Shown here: positions 52,905 to 63,197 of the stretch, one piece after another
Layout: every line of letters starts with the position of its first letter
Position numbering within the stretch: position 1 is the stretch's first letter
Assembly (NCBI RefSeq): GCF_025336485.1
Contig: NZ_JAODAB010000011.1
Location: 62,001 to 126,000, forward strand
Reading direction: 5' to 3'
DNA: 64,000 nt
DNA from: Pseudomonas citri
GTDB taxonomy: Bacteria > Pseudomonadota > Gammaproteobacteria > Pseudomonadales > Pseudomonadaceae
Made by a program: the position numbers and the translations under genes
The notes under the pieces: model-generated
What the model was told of the DNA's origin: nothing
What the model saw: only the letters and a program-made list of their open reading frames with translations
Database searches by the model: none

Positions 52905-53144
52905 CTATTCGCGATACCCCTTGTTCGCCGGTGCAAGTTCGGGAAATTCAACTTGCAGAGCCTTGTTGCCCCTGGCAATGAGTTTCGTTACGGCCAGGGT
53001 GATGTTTATCCGCACCGTCCCGTCCGAGATGCAATACATGGCCCAGGCTTGCTCGGGCGTGCAGTGAACGATCTGTTCCTCGATCTCCTTGTAGGCTTTG
53101 TATTCGTCAGACTCGCAGTGATAGGGGCAATGATCCTGATGCAT
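52905..53144 (-). CDS. Small hypothetical protein
   Basis: A 79-residue protein starting MHQDHCPYHCESDEYKAYKE. The His/Cys-rich N-terminus could bind a metal; the rest has no motif I recognise. A good AAGGA ribosome site lies about 8 bases upstream, and amino acid composition is natural for a real protein, so I keep it. It lies between the AraC gene and the binding-protein gene without clear operon partners. Confidence 0.55.
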   Translation of the reverse strand: MHQDHCPYHCESDEYKAYKEIEEQIVHCTPEQAWAMYCISDGTVRINITLAVTKLIARGNKALQVEFPELAPANKGYRE

Positions 53145-53246
53145 GTCGTTATCCTTCCCTGGAACCTCTATGAAGAGACTTGAACTGGCCGATGGGTCGG
53201 GACTGTCGCTGTTCTTTATGGAAGTACCAGTGACAGTCCAGCCAGG

Positions 53247-54350
53247 TCAGGTCCCACTCTTGACTTTGGTCCAGACGCGGGTGCGGATGCGTTCCAACTT
53301 CAACGGCAACGGCTCAAGTGGAACCAATGTGGCGAGGGTCTTTTTGTCCGGATAGATCCAGGGATTGTCGCGCAGTTTGCGTTCGACAAACTCAGCGGCA
53401 TCTTTGTTGGCGTTGGGGTACAGCGTGTGGTTGGAACTCTTGGCGATAATTTCCGGCCGCAACATGTAATTGATGAACGCCATGCCTTCCTTGGGGTGGG
53501 GCGCGTCTTTCAATAGCACCAGGTTTTCCGACCAGACCAGCGCGCCCTCGCGAGGAAGGCTGTAGGCAATCTTGCGGCCCGTGTTGTTTTTTTCGTTGAT
53601 TGCTTGCGCCGCCAGTGCACCATTTGCCCAACCGACCACTGCGCAAATATTGCCATCGGCCAGGTCAGCGTCGATTCGGGAGGAGTCGAAGTAGAGGACG
53701 TAGGGGCGGATTTTCAACAGCAAGGCCTGGGCCTTGCGGTAATCGTCCGGGTTCTTGCTGTTGCTCGGGAGTCCGAGGTAATGCAAAGCAATCGAAATGA
53801 TCTCGCTGGGAGAGTCGAGCATTGCCACGCCGCATGACTTGAGTTTGCTGATGTTCTCTTCTTTGAAGATCAGGTCCCAGCTGTCGACCGGAGCATTGTC
53901 ACCCAATGCCGCCTTGACTTTGTCCACGTCATAACCGATGCCGGTAGTGCCCCACAGATAGGGCACGGCGTAGCGATTACCCGGGTCGTTGACGGCCACC
54001 TGGGCCAGGATGTCAGGATCGATGTGCGAGAGGTTGCTCAGTTGCGTACGATCGAGCGGCTGAAGCACGCCCGCCTTGATCAGGCTCGGCAGTACATTGG
54101 AAGTGGCGACGACCACGTCATAGCCCGTGCGCCCGGCCATCACTTTGCTCTGCATGATCTCGGCGCTGTCGAACGGATCCATCTGGAGGCGGGTGCCGGT
54201 TTCCTGCTCGAACTCTTTCGGTGTTTGCGGTGCGAGGAACTCGAACCAGTTGTAGAGGTGCACTGCGGGCTCTACAGCCGCCACCGTGGTGCTGATGCCC
54301 ATACAAAGAAGTGACGCAGAAAAAATACGGCGCAAATGCGACTTGTTCAT
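53247..54350 (-). CDS. Polyamine-type ABC substrate-binding protein (PotF-like), orphan
   Basis: A 367-residue periplasmic protein with a signal peptide (SHLRRIFSASLLCMGISTTVAA) and the spermidine/putrescine-binding fold (VHLYNWFEFLAPQTPKEFEQ; YAVPYLWGTTGIGYD; INYMLRPEIIAKSS). ATG 54350 has AAGGA 7 bases upstream. No potGHI-like transport genes are adjacent. Its only neighbour is the divergent LuxR gene, which probably regulates it. It may share a transporter encoded elsewhere. Confidence 0.9.
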   Translation of the reverse strand: MNKSHLRRIFSASLLCMGISTTVAAVEPAVHLYNWFEFLAPQTPKEFEQETGTRLQMDPFDSAEIMQSKVMAGRTGYDVVVATSNVLPSLIKAGVLQPLDRTQLSNLSHIDPDILAQVAVNDPGNRYAVPYLWGTTGIGYDVDKVKAALGDNAPVDSWDLIFKEENISKLKSCGVAMLDSPSEIISIALHYLGLPSNSKNPDDYRKAQALLLKIRPYVLYFDSSRIDADLADGNICAVVGWANGALAAQAINEKNNTGRKIAYSLPREGALVWSENLVLLKDAPHPKEGMAFINYMLRPEIIAKSSNHTLYPNANKDAAEFVERKLRDNPWIYPDKKTLATLVPLEPLPLKLERIRTRVWTKVKSGT

Positions 54351-54489
54351 ATAACGGTCCTTGTTCAAGTCGACAGTCTTCATGGCTGTCGTAACCTCGG
54401 GAAGCGAATATACCGGGCATTGACGAATAGTAAATACCTACGAATACTTATCCGCGCCCGATGAGTCCCTAACCCTAAAGGGGTAGAAA

Positions 54490-55281
54490 ATGCCGCTCGA
54501 CCTTCATAGCCTGGCTTGGCATCGATCGATTGGAAAATTGATCATGCAGTTGAATCGCCCGGAGTTCTGGAGTTCATTGATACGTGTATTGAATGAGTAT
54601 GTGCAGATCGATAATTGGGTCGTGCTGATCTTTTGCAATAGTCAGGTACAAGTTGTGAGTCTTCCGGAAGTGGCGGATACGGAAGAAGTGGATGCGTTCA
54701 TTCATCGCTATGTAAAAGGGCTCTATGTGCTCGACCCGTTTTATATTGCGGATCGGGAAAATCCCCAGAGTGGGTTCTTTCATCTGTTGGATGTTGCCCC
54801 GGAACATTTCCTGGAGACTGAGTATTACCATCAATACTTCGAGCAGTTCATCTCTGTGGATGAGGCGCAATACAATATTCGGCTCGATGCCGAAAGAACC
54901 TTATGCATTTCGTTTGGCAGCGGCGTGCGTTTTAGCCAGGAACAAATTACCACCCTGGATATCATCAAGCCCTGGGTCACCGCATTGATGCACCAGCGCA
55001 TGGGTTTCGAGGTGGACCTGACAAAGAACACGAGCGAGCCAACGCCTCGGCCCGAAACGATTTTTTCGCTGGGTACGCAAATAACGACACGTGAGAAAGA
55101 TGTGCTCAAGTTGTTGCTCAGTGGCTTCTCCAACAAAGAGATCGCCGGCAAGCTTTCCCTGTCGGCAGAAACCATCAAGGTTCATCGGCGCAACATCTAC
55201 GGCAAATTGAACATCCGCTCCCAGTCCGAGCTGTTCGCTCGCTTTTTCATGCCCAGGCAGGATGTGTCTCCGGTCGATTGA
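54490..55281 (+). CDS. LuxR-family transcriptional regulator
   Basis: A 263-residue protein with an N-terminal domain (1-180) containing YVKGLYVLDPFYIADRE and a C-terminal GerE HTH at about 195-255 (TREKDVLKLLLSGFSNKEI; LSAETIKVHRRNIYGKL). No autoinducer synthase is near. It is divergent from the polyamine-type binding protein gene and probably senses a related amine. AAGGGG overlaps a short ACCCT/AGGGGT symmetry just before the start. Confidence 0.9.
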   Translation: MPLDLHSLAWHRSIGKLIMQLNRPEFWSSLIRVLNEYVQIDNWVVLIFCNSQVQVVSLPEVADTEEVDAFIHRYVKGLYVLDPFYIADRENPQSGFFHLLDVAPEHFLETEYYHQYFEQFISVDEAQYNIRLDAERTLCISFGSGVRFSQEQITTLDIIKPWVTALMHQRMGFEVDLTKNTSEPTPRPETIFSLGTQITTREKDVLKLLLSGFSNKEIAGKLSLSAETIKVHRRNIYGKLNIRSQSELFARFFMPRQDVSPVD

Positions 55282-55408
55282 CCGCAAGGATTATTACCCG
55301 CTCACCTTGCGCGGGTGACTGATGGAACAGGCCGTTGTTTCGTGTGATGAAGTGATCGCACACCCCGGCGTCTATTATTTTTTGGGGTAAAGCCCCGTCG
55401 AGGCCGAT

Positions 55409-56665
55409 GTGGATCGAAACCGTGATCGTCGTAACAACCTTTCCCTGGATGGCCTGAATTTTTTCCTCGCCGATGTGCGCGACGGGTTGGGTCCGTACCT
55501 GGCGATCTACCTGCTGGCGGTGCATCGCTGGGACCCGGCCAGCATTGGCGTGGTGATGACCGTGGCAGCGATGGCCGGCCTCGTTGCGCAGGCACCCGCC
55601 GGTGCGCTGATCGACCGGGTGCGCAGCAAGCGCGCCGTGGTGGCCGTGGCGGCCTTGCTGGTGACGCTGGGGTGCCTGGTGCTGCCGTTCACTTCTTCGT
55701 TCGGATGGGTGGCGTTGGCCCAGGCGACCGGTGCTGTGGCGGCATCGGTGTTCGCACCGGCCATCGCGGCGATTTCCCTGGGCATTACCGGTGCCAAGGC
55801 CTTTACGCGGCGCACCGGACGCAACGAAACCTTCAACCATGCGGGCAATGCTTGCGCCGCGCTGCTGGCGGGAGGGTTCGCCTGGTTGTTCGGTCCCATC
55901 GCCGTGTTCTACCTGATGGCCGCGATGGCACTGGCCAGCATCGTGGCGGTCAGTTGCGTATCTGCCGGGGCGATCGACCATGATGTGGCCCGGGGCCTGG
56001 AACTCGGTCAGCGAGTCCAGGGCAAGGCGCCGTCGGCGCTGCGGGTGTTGCTGGATAACCGCACGCTGTTGTTATTCGCCGTGTGCTGCGGGCTTTTCCA
56101 CCTGGCGAATGCCGCGATGCTACCGCTGGTCAGCCAGAAGCTCGCCCAAGCCAATACGCACCTGGCCACGCCGCTGACGTCGGCCTGCATCGTTGCGGCG
56201 CAACTGGTCATGGTGCCCATGGCGTGGCTGGTTGGCGTCAAGGCCGATGCCTGGGGACGCAAGCCGCTGTTGCTGGCCGGCTTCCTGATCCTGCCGATTC
56301 GAGGTGTGTTGTATGTGCTCTCCGATGATCTCTATTGGCTGGTGGCGGTGCAGTTGCTGGACGGTGTCGGTGCCGGTCTGTTCGGCGCGTTGTTCCCTTT
56401 GGTGGTCAAGGACCTGACCCAGGGCACCGGGCGTTTCAATGTCAGCCTCGGGGTGCTGTCGACAGTGTTCGGGTTAGGCGCCGCGTTGAGCAACGGCCTG
56501 GCCGGTTTCGTCGTGCAAGGGGCGGGCTACAATGCTGCGTTCCTGACGCTGGCGGCGATTGCAACGGCGGCCTTTGGCCTGTTGCTGGCGATGCCGGAGA
56601 CTGTTACGCCACGCCGTGCTCCGCAGGTCGACGCGCTTGCTGTACCTGACGGCAGGGTCGCTTGA
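55409..56665 (+). CDS. MFS transporter
   Basis: A 418-residue protein with about twelve membrane helices and a GTG start (VDRNRDRRNNLSLDGLNFFL). The loop motif is LIDRVRSKRAVV, and the AGLLF-type second half contains GVKADAWGRKPLLLAG. The DVRDGLGPYLAIYL start is typical of a Pseudomonas MFS subgroup of drug or metabolite exporters. Not obviously linked to its neighbours. Confidence 0.88.
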   Translation: MDRNRDRRNNLSLDGLNFFLADVRDGLGPYLAIYLLAVHRWDPASIGVVMTVAAMAGLVAQAPAGALIDRVRSKRAVVAVAALLVTLGCLVLPFTSSFGWVALAQATGAVAASVFAPAIAAISLGITGAKAFTRRTGRNETFNHAGNACAALLAGGFAWLFGPIAVFYLMAAMALASIVAVSCVSAGAIDHDVARGLELGQRVQGKAPSALRVLLDNRTLLLFAVCCGLFHLANAAMLPLVSQKLAQANTHLATPLTSACIVAAQLVMVPMAWLVGVKADAWGRKPLLLAGFLILPIRGVLYVLSDDLYWLVAVQLLDGVGAGLFGALFPLVVKDLTQGTGRFNVSLGVLSTVFGLGAALSNGLAGFVVQGAGYNAAFLTLAAIATAAFGLLLAMPETVTPRRAPQVDALAVPDGRVA

Positions 56666-56916
56666 AGTCCATGTTGCTCGTCCTATCAAGTTCGATTCAG
56701 TGAAGTTCAAAATCCTCTTGTCTATCGAATACTTGATCCTGGTCAATGCAATTAAAAATAGTTGCCTCATAACCCGGATAAATGCAAAACAGTGCGCTAT
56801 CAGGGGTGATGGCAATTTGCTGTTGCGTTAAAATCCATCCAGGTCAGCGTGTATAAGAGCACCCTTACAATAAGTTCACGCTTCACTCATCCGTATTTAA
56901 CGAGGCTTGAACGCAA

Positions 56917-58878
56917 ATGCTCAGGAATGCACCGCTGCGTCTGAAACTTTTATTGATTCTGCTTCTGCCCTTGTTGGGTTTTCTCACTTTGGCGGGGGTC
57001 TTTGTAACCGACAACTACAAGACACTGCAGGACATGGACGCTACGGTGACGGCCAGCGCCACGGCCCAGAAGTTGAGCCAGTTGATCACCGCCTTGCAAC
57101 GCGAGCGTGGCACCAGTGGGGTGTTTCTGGGCAGTAGCGGCAAGTCCATGGGCGAGCGGATGTCCCAGGCGCGCAAGGATTCCAATGCTGCGATCGAGGT
57201 CGTGCGTGGGTTGCCCGCGTCGGGAAGCAGGCAATTGGAGACTGTCATCCGGGCACTGGACGAGTTACCGGCGATCCGTGGGCAAGTCGATAAGTTGGGT
57301 ATCAGCAGCACCGAATCGGGTGTGCGTTATACCGACATCATTCAAACACTCATGGGCTATACGCATTCGCTGGAAGCGACGATCAACAATGCGAGCATTG
57401 TTCATGCGCTCGGTGCACTCAATCAGTTTATCGAGATGAAAGAGCGGGCCGGACGTGAACGGGTCGTGCTGGGCCTGGTGTTCAGCCAGGATCGTTTCGA
57501 CGAGGCGTTGTTGTCACGTTTTAGCCGCAATCTTGGCGAGTTCTCTGCCTATGCCGACGGCTTCCGTCGCAAGGTACAGCCAGCATTGCTCCAACAGTTC
57601 GATGCACAAATGCTCAAGCCCGCCGCGGTCGACGTTGGCAAGTTGCAGCGCCTGGCATTCGAGGTGCCATTGGGGCAGGCGCTGGGCATCAAGCCAGAGG
57701 CCTGGTTTGAGATCTCCACCCAGCGCATCGACCTGATGGGCCAGGTGGAAGAAAGCCTGGGGCAGAGCGTCAGTCGCCTGGCGATGCACGAACGTGATAA
57801 TGCAAGTCGTGCGCTGTGGCTGACCATCGGTGCCGTCGTCGTGGCGCTGCTGGCGGTGACGGTGCTGTCCTACCTGATCATCCGCATGATCGATCTGGCG
57901 GTACGCGACGTGAATCGGGTCCTGGATGACCTCGCGCAGCGTGACCTCACTGCCAGGGCCACCTACCAGAGTCGGGACGAGTTCGGCCAGATCTCGGGTA
58001 ACCTCAACCGCATGGCGCAGGAGATCAGCGGGGTCGTGCAGGAGATCGGCAACGCCACGGCGCAAGTCGCCACCGCCGCGCAAGAGTCGTCCACGGTGAC
58101 GGTCCAGACCAGCCAAAGCGTCGAGCAACAGCGCCAGGGCACCGAACTGGTGGCGACGGCGATCAATCAGATGAGCGCCACGGTGCGCGAGGTGGCCCAA
58201 AGCACCAATGACGCGGCGCACATGTCGCAACAGGTCAACATCAGCACCGCCCAGGGACGCGAGGAGATTGAAGGCACGATCGGGCTGATTCGCCAACTGT
58301 CCGGGCAGGCCGAGGAGACCGCGCAAATCATTGACGATCTCAAGCATGAAAGCGATGCCATTTCCTCGGTGCTCGACGTGATTCGCGGCATTGCCGAACA
58401 GACCAATCTGCTGGCCCTCAATGCGGCGATCGAAGCCGCGCGGGCCGGGGACCATGGTCGCGGTTTTGCGGTAGTCGCCTCCGAGGTGCGCACCCTGGCG
58501 CAGAAGACGCAGGAGTCCACCGGCAACATCCAGCAGATGATCAGCCACCTGCAGGCCGGCTCGGACCGCGCAGCCCTGTCCATGCAGCAGACCCTGGGCA
58601 AGGCGCAGGACGGCGCAAGCAAAGTCGAGCGGGCGGGCGCATTGTTGGTGGAGATCGCCGAAGGCGTGGCAACCATCAGCGACCGCAACATTCAAATCGC
58701 CTCCGCGGCAGAGGAACAGAGTGCGGTGTCCGAGGACATCAACCGGAACGTGAACGAGATCAACGACCTGGTGATCCAGGTCAGCGCCGGTGCCGAGCAG
58801 ACCGCGATCACCAGCCAGGAGCTGGCGCGCCTGGCCGAGTATCAGCAACAGTTGGTCAATCGCTTCAAGGTGGCGTAG
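56917..58878 (+). CDS. Methyl-accepting chemotaxis protein with NIT sensor domain
   Basis: A 653-residue chemoreceptor: TM1 (about 9-31), periplasmic nitrate/nitrite-sensing (NIT) domain (about 45-290, [20 protein letters not shown]), TM2 (about 299-324), HAMP (about 325-378) and the signalling domain with tip [20 protein letters not shown] near residue 492. It relays periplasmic ligand binding to CheA and flagellar motion. The ligand may be nitrate or another small anion. The 250-base upstream gap is AT-rich. Confidence 0.93.
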   Translation: MLRNAPLRLKLLLILLLPLLGFLTLAGVFVTDNYKTLQDMDATVTASATAQKLSQLITALQRERGTSGVFLGSSGKSMGERMSQARKDSNAAIEVVRGLPASGSRQLETVIRALDELPAIRGQVDKLGISSTESGVRYTDIIQTLMGYTHSLEATINNASIVHALGALNQFIEMKERAGRERVVLGLVFSQDRFDEALLSRFSRNLGEFSAYADGFRRKVQPALLQQFDAQMLKPAAVDVGKLQRLAFEVPLGQALGIKPEAWFEISTQRIDLMGQVEESLGQSVSRLAMHERDNASRALWLTIGAVVVALLAVTVLSYLIIRMIDLAVRDVNRVLDDLAQRDLTARATYQSRDEFGQISGNLNRMAQEISGVVQEIGNATAQVATAAQESSTVTVQTSQSVEQQRQGTELVATAINQMSATVREVAQSTNDAAHMSQQVNISTAQGREEIEGTIGLIRQLSGQAEETAQIIDDLKHESDAISSVLDVIRGIAEQTNLLALNAAIEAARAGDHGRGFAVVASEVRTLAQKTQESTGNIQQMISHLQAGSDRAALSMQQTLGKAQDGASKVERAGALLVEIAEGVATISDRNIQIASAAEEQSAVSEDINRNVNEINDLVIQVSAGAEQTAITSQELARLAEYQQQLVNRFKVA

Positions 58879-58896
58879 CGCGTCGCTCGTTGACGA

Positions 58897-58927
58897 GCAC
58901 TGAATCCATGCAAGGTGGATTCAGTGC
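58897..58927. terminator. Hairpin between the chemoreceptor and dehydratase genes
   Basis: Perfect 12-bp arms, GCACTGAATCCA (58897-58908) and TGGATTCAGTGC (58916-58927), loop TGCAAGG. It overlaps the stop codon of the minus-strand gene. It probably terminates or protects both converging transcripts; there is no T-run. Confidence 0.6.
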
Positions 58928-60705
58928 GAATGACGCGGCTCACCACTGCGGGCAATGACCCGCAGATGCAGCGTCGCAGGCTCCAGGCAGCCGCCCGTGG
59001 AGAGTTGCCCCACCAACTGCCGATACAGCGCCTGCCAAGGCGTTTGCGACGGCGGGATACTGGGCGTCCACTCGCGTCGGCGCCGGGCCATCTCGGCCTC
59101 GTCGATCAACAGGTTCACGGTGCGTGTGTTCAGGTCCACTTTCAGCCGGTCGTTGCTTTTCAGCAACGCCAGGCCGCCACCCACGGCGGCTTCAGGGGAC
59201 ATGTTGAGGATCGACGGGCTCGCCGAGGTGCCGCTCTGGCGACCGTCGCCGAGGCAGGGCAGGGAGTCGATGCCGCGCTTGATCAACGCGGCCGGTGGCG
59301 CCATGTTCACCACTTCGGCGCTGCCGGGGTAGCCCACCGTGCCGGCACCGCGAATCACCAGGATGCAGCGCTCGTCGATGTCCAGCGCCGGGTCGTCGAT
59401 CCGCGCGTGGTAGTCCTCCGGCCCTTCGAACACGATGGCGCGGACTTCGAAACTGTTCTCGGCGCCGGGCTCGGACAGGTAGGTCTTGCGAAACGCCTCG
59501 CCGACCACCGACATCTTCATGATCGCGCTGTCGAAGAAGTTGCCGCTGAGCACGATGAAACCGGCGCGGTGCTTGAGCGGGGTTTCGAAGGGGTGGATCA
59601 CGTCGGCGTCGCAAGTGCGGCTGCCGGCGACGATTTCGCCGATGGTCTTGCCGCTGACGGTGGCGCAGTTTTCATGCAGGCGCCCGGCCTTCTGCAATTC
59701 ATGCATGACCGAGGGCACGCCGCCGGCCCGGTGGAAGCCTTCGCCCAGGTACTTGCCTGCCGGCATGCAGTTGACCAGCAGCGGCACGTCCTCGCCGATC
59801 CGCTGCCAGTCATCCAGGCTCAGTTCGACGCCCATGTGCCGGGCGATGGCGATCAGGTGCGGCGGGCAGTTGCTCGAAGCACCCAATGCCGACGCGACGG
59901 CGATGGCGTTCTCGAAGGCCTGGCGGGTCATGATTTGCGAGGGGCGTATGTCTTGCCGGACCAACTCGCAGATGCGCTTGCCGGTGGCGTATGCCATTTG
60001 TCCGCGCTCGCGATAGGGCGCCGGAATGCTCGCGCAGCCGGGCAGCGACATGCCCAGGGCTTCGGCCAGGGCGTTCATCGACAAGGCGGTGCCCATGGTG
60101 TTGCAGTGACCCACCGACGGCGATGCCGCCGTGGTCATTTCCATGAAGCCCTCGTAATCGATCTCTCCGGCGGCCATCAGGTTGCGCGCGTGCCAGAGCA
60201 CGGTGCCCGAGCCGATCAATTCACCCTTGTGGTGACCATCGAGCATCGGGCCGCCGGACAGGACGATGGCGGGCAGGTCGGTGGTCGCTGCGGCCATCAG
60301 GCAGGCGGGTGTGGTTTTATCGCAACCGGTGGTGAGCACCACGCCGTCCAATGGATAGCCGTGGAGGATCTCCACCAACCCCAGGTAGGCCAGGTTGCGG
60401 TCCAGCGCGGCGGTGGGCCGGCGTGACTGCTCGGCGATCGGGTGCACCGGGAACTCCATGGGAATGCCGCCTGCATCGCGAATGCCCGCCTTGACCCGTT
60501 GCGCCAGCTCCAGGTGATGACGGTTGCAGGGCGTCAGGTCGCTGCCGGTCTGGGCGATGCCAATGATCGGGCGTCCCGATTGCAACTCTTCGCGGGTCAT
60601 TCCGTAGTTCATGTAGCGTTCGACGTACAGGGCCGTCATGTCCGCGTGGGCAGGGTCGTTGAACCATTGCTCGCTGCGCAGTCGGTGTTTGGGCGTGTCA
60701 CTCAT
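58921..60705 (-). CDS. IlvD/Edd-family sugar-acid dehydratase
   Basis: A 594-residue dehydratase. The Fe-S cysteines are C60 (DLTPCNRHH), C128 (TTGCDKTTP) and C201 (VGHCNTMGT), at positions that agree with L-arabonate dehydratase (C59, C127, C200 in Rhizobium). A pentonate or related sugar acid is the expected substrate, giving a 2-keto-3-deoxy acid. The FAH-family gene lies 49 bases upstream in the same operon. Not true IlvD, which is branched-chain-amino-acid linked. Confidence 0.92.
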   Translation of the reverse strand: MSDTPKHRLRSEQWFNDPAHADMTALYVERYMNYGMTREELQSGRPIIGIAQTGSDLTPCNRHHLELAQRVKAGIRDAGGIPMEFPVHPIAEQSRRPTAALDRNLAYLGLVEILHGYPLDGVVLTTGCDKTTPACLMAAATTDLPAIVLSGGPMLDGHHKGELIGSGTVLWHARNLMAAGEIDYEGFMEMTTAASPSVGHCNTMGTALSMNALAEALGMSLPGCASIPAPYRERGQMAYATGKRICELVRQDIRPSQIMTRQAFENAIAVASALGASSNCPPHLIAIARHMGVELSLDDWQRIGEDVPLLVNCMPAGKYLGEGFHRAGGVPSVMHELQKAGRLHENCATVSGKTIGEIVAGSRTCDADVIHPFETPLKHRAGFIVLSGNFFDSAIMKMSVVGEAFRKTYLSEPGAENSFEVRAIVFEGPEDYHARIDDPALDIDERCILVIRGAGTVGYPGSAEVVNMAPPAALIKRGIDSLPCLGDGRQSGTSASPSILNMSPEAAVGGGLALLKSNDRLKVDLNTRTVNLLIDEAEMARRRREWTPSIPPSQTPWQALYRQLVGQLSTGGCLEPATLHLRVIARSGEPRHSH

Positions 60706-60754
60706 GATTCATGTGCTCTCTTGTCATTGGAATGAATCGGTCACGGTCGTGGTG

Positions 60755-61936
60755 TCAGCGGTCGAGCAGTCTCCGGGCGGCGAGATTGCGCATCAAGGCG
60801 CTGATGCCGTAATCCCAGGGGGCGGCATCGGCGCTGTAGGTCACCCGGTTGTGCAGGGCACCCAGCAACGGACTGCTGATGCTGACCCGGTCGCCCCGTT
60901 TGTGGGTGAACCCGCTGCCGGCATGATCGCGGTCTTGCGTGGGCGCAAACAGCGTGCCGAGAAACAGCACGAAACCATCCGGGTACTGGTGATTGGTGTT
61001 GAGGGTCTGGCCCGCCAGGTCCTGCGGGTCGCGGCTGATCTGGCTCATGGAGCTCGAACCGTACAGTCGGTAGCCATCCTCACCTTCAACCTGAAGATCC
61101 ACCACGCAGGCACGCACATCATCCAGGCTGAAGCGCTCGTCGAACAGGCGAATGAACGGCCCGATGGCGCAGGATGCGTTGTTGTCCTTGGCTTTGCTCA
61201 GCAACAGCGCGCTACGGCCCTCGAAGTCCCGCAGGTTGACGTCGTTGCCCAAGGTGGCGCCCTGGATCTGGCCGCGGCTGTTCACCGCGAGCACCACTTC
61301 GGGTTCCGGGTTGTTCCATTGCGAGCCCGGATGAATACCGATCGGGCTGCCGCTGCCCACCGCCGCCAGCACCGGCGCCTTGGTGAAGATTTCCGCGTCC
61401 GGGCCGATGCCGACCTCCAGGTACTGCGACCACAGGCCCTGTTCGATGAGCCAGGTTTTCAGGCGCATGGCTTGTTCGGAACCCGGGACGATCGAACGCA
61501 GGTTGTTGCCGATCACACTGTGCACGGTGGCGCGCACTGCCTCGGCCTTGGTCGCGTCGCCGCCGGCCTGCTCCTCGATCACCCGTTCGATCATGCTGGC
61601 GGCGAAGGTCACGCCGGCGGCCTTGATCACCTGCAGATCCACGGGTGGCAACAGCACAGGCTTGGACGGATCGGCATCCGGGCCGGTATTGGCGAGGAGG
61701 GCTTCGACACTGGCGATGAAGGTACCGGGTGTCTGCCGCACGGCGGACAGCGGCGAGGCGGTTTCCAGCAGCTCGCTCACGGTCGCGAAACGCTCCGAGA
61801 GATCAAACACGCCGTCGCTGCGCAGCACGATCGGCGAAGGCCCGGCGAGGCGACCGGGCACCCAGGCGCGGCCAATCAGCGTCCCGGCCACGCCATCGAC
61901 CGGCAGGGTGTTTTCTGGGGTAAGCAGTAGCGACAT
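60755..61936 (-). CDS. FAH-family 2-keto-3-deoxy-pentonate dehydratase-like protein
   Basis: A 393-residue FAH-fold protein (GVTFAASMIERVIEEQAGGD; WNNPEPEVVLAVNSRGQIQG, with metal-ligand Glu residues). Its length and IlvD-type partner match XylX of Caulobacter, which dehydrates 2-keto-3-deoxy-D-xylonate to 2-oxoglutarate semialdehyde. With the dehydratase it would make a Weimberg-type branch. It is divergent from the LysR gene by 117 bases. Confidence 0.85.
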   Translation of the reverse strand: MSLLLTPENTLPVDGVAGTLIGRAWVPGRLAGPSPIVLRSDGVFDLSERFATVSELLETASPLSAVRQTPGTFIASVEALLANTGPDADPSKPVLLPPVDLQVIKAAGVTFAASMIERVIEEQAGGDATKAEAVRATVHSVIGNNLRSIVPGSEQAMRLKTWLIEQGLWSQYLEVGIGPDAEIFTKAPVLAAVGSGSPIGIHPGSQWNNPEPEVVLAVNSRGQIQGATLGNDVNLRDFEGRSALLLSKAKDNNASCAIGPFIRLFDERFSLDDVRACVVDLQVEGEDGYRLYGSSSMSQISRDPQDLAGQTLNTNHQYPDGFVLFLGTLFAPTQDRDHAGSGFTHKRGDRVSISSPLLGALHNRVTYSADAAPWDYGISALMRNLAARRLLDR

Positions 61937-62053
61937 GGAGGCTCTTTCCTGGATGAGTGAGGCCTTCACGCTAGGTGGGCGGATCGATAAACTCCAATGA
62001 GATATATTCAGCATTTGATAACGCTTGGTTATTGGAGAACCGGGGAGCCCACC

Positions 62054-62992
62054 ATGTCCGATCTGTCTTTTTCCAATTTTTGCGGTTGGCTCAAGTTTCG
62101 CCACCTGCTCCTGATCGACACCTTGGGCCGCACGCGCAACATGCACCTGGCCGCGCAGCAGATGAATCTCAGCCAGCCGGCCATCAGCAAGATGCTCAAG
62201 GAAATCGAGAGCCTGCTCGGCTTCGCCTTGTTCGAACGGCTACCGCGCAGCATGCCCCCCACGGCGTTGGGCGAGCCGGTGTTGCGCTATGCCCAGATCG
62301 CCTTGAACGATGCCCGTTCGTTTGTCGAGCAAATCAACAGCTTGCGCGAGGGCGGCCACGGTTATCTCAAGGTCGGCGGGATCTTTGCCGCCACGGCAGT
62401 GGCGTTGCCCGAGGCGATCCTGCAGATCAAGCAACGCTGGCCATTGCTGTCCATCGAAGTCGTGGAGCAGACCAGTAACCACCTGATGGAAATGCTTGAA
62501 GAAAAGACCCTCGATCTGGCAGTGGCGCGTTTTACCGATCAAGGCCAGCAGCAGCGCTATGACTTCCAGCCGCTGGCCCCGGAACCGTTCTGCATCGTGG
62601 TCAACGACCGGCACCCGTTGGCGGAGGCAGGGCCGGTCTCGTTGCAGCAACTGGTGGACCTACCGTGGATTCTCTATCCGGTCGGTACGCCGATTCGCGC
62701 TCGCATGGAGCAGGCCTTTGCCGAAGCCGGGGTGAGGATGCCGCGCAACACCATCGACACCATCTCCATGCAGACGTTTCTCCAGGTCCTGCAACGCGGA
62801 CCGATGATCGGCATGCTGCCCAATGCGATGGTCAATCCGCTGCTTGAAAACGGCCAGTTGAAAACCCTCGAGACCCCCTTGCACCTGGTGCCGCAGGACT
62901 ACGGCATCCTCACGCGCAAGGGCGAGCAACTGACCGGTGCGGCGTTGGAGTTCGCGCAGATTCTCAAGGACAACGCGCGCCGGATGACTTGA
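62054..62992 (+). CDS. LysR-family regulator (GbpR-like)
   Basis: A 312-residue LysR protein: HTH HLAAQQMNLSQPAISKMLKE at about residues 31-50, then the effector domain (GGIFAATAVALPEAILQIKQ). It resembles the GbpR-type regulators of sugar uptake and is divergent from the FAH/IlvD genes, which it probably controls, with an MFS gene downstream. Confidence 0.92.
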   Translation: MSDLSFSNFCGWLKFRHLLLIDTLGRTRNMHLAAQQMNLSQPAISKMLKEIESLLGFALFERLPRSMPPTALGEPVLRYAQIALNDARSFVEQINSLREGGHGYLKVGGIFAATAVALPEAILQIKQRWPLLSIEVVEQTSNHLMEMLEEKTLDLAVARFTDQGQQQRYDFQPLAPEPFCIVVNDRHPLAEAGPVSLQQLVDLPWILYPVGTPIRARMEQAFAEAGVRMPRNTIDTISMQTFLQVLQRGPMIGMLPNAMVNPLLENGQLKTLETPLHLVPQDYGILTRKGEQLTGAALEFAQILKDNARRMT

Positions 62993-63007
62993 TGAAGCCA
63001 CCGTACC

Positions 63008-63037
63008 TGTGGCGAGGGGAAAAACTCCCTCGCCACA
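63008..63037. terminator. REP-like hairpin after the LysR gene
   Basis: Arms TGTGGCGAGGG (63008-63018) and CCCTCGCCACA (63027-63037) pair perfectly around an 8-base loop. It lies 16 bases after the LysR stop and may end its transcript. Confidence 0.6.
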
Positions 63038-63197
63038 ATGACTCCCCCAAACCTTCAATACTTTGATAACGAGCCGTTATCGACTAATCCAAAAATGCCA
63101 TTGGGAAGAATCGATTCCCGACAGTAGAGTCCCCTTTCAATCGCCGGATGACTCGCTCATTCGACGTGACCCAATAAAAACAATCAGGGGTTACCTC

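Noticed and set aside
54472..54484. ACCCT/AGGGGT symmetry before the LuxR start as an operator
   Set aside because: It coincides with the AAGGGG ribosome binding site, which explains the G-run, and the arms are very short.
58915..60426. A 503-codon plus-strand frame opposite the dehydratase gene
   Set aside because: Antisense shadow. The minus-strand protein has all Fe-S cysteines in place.
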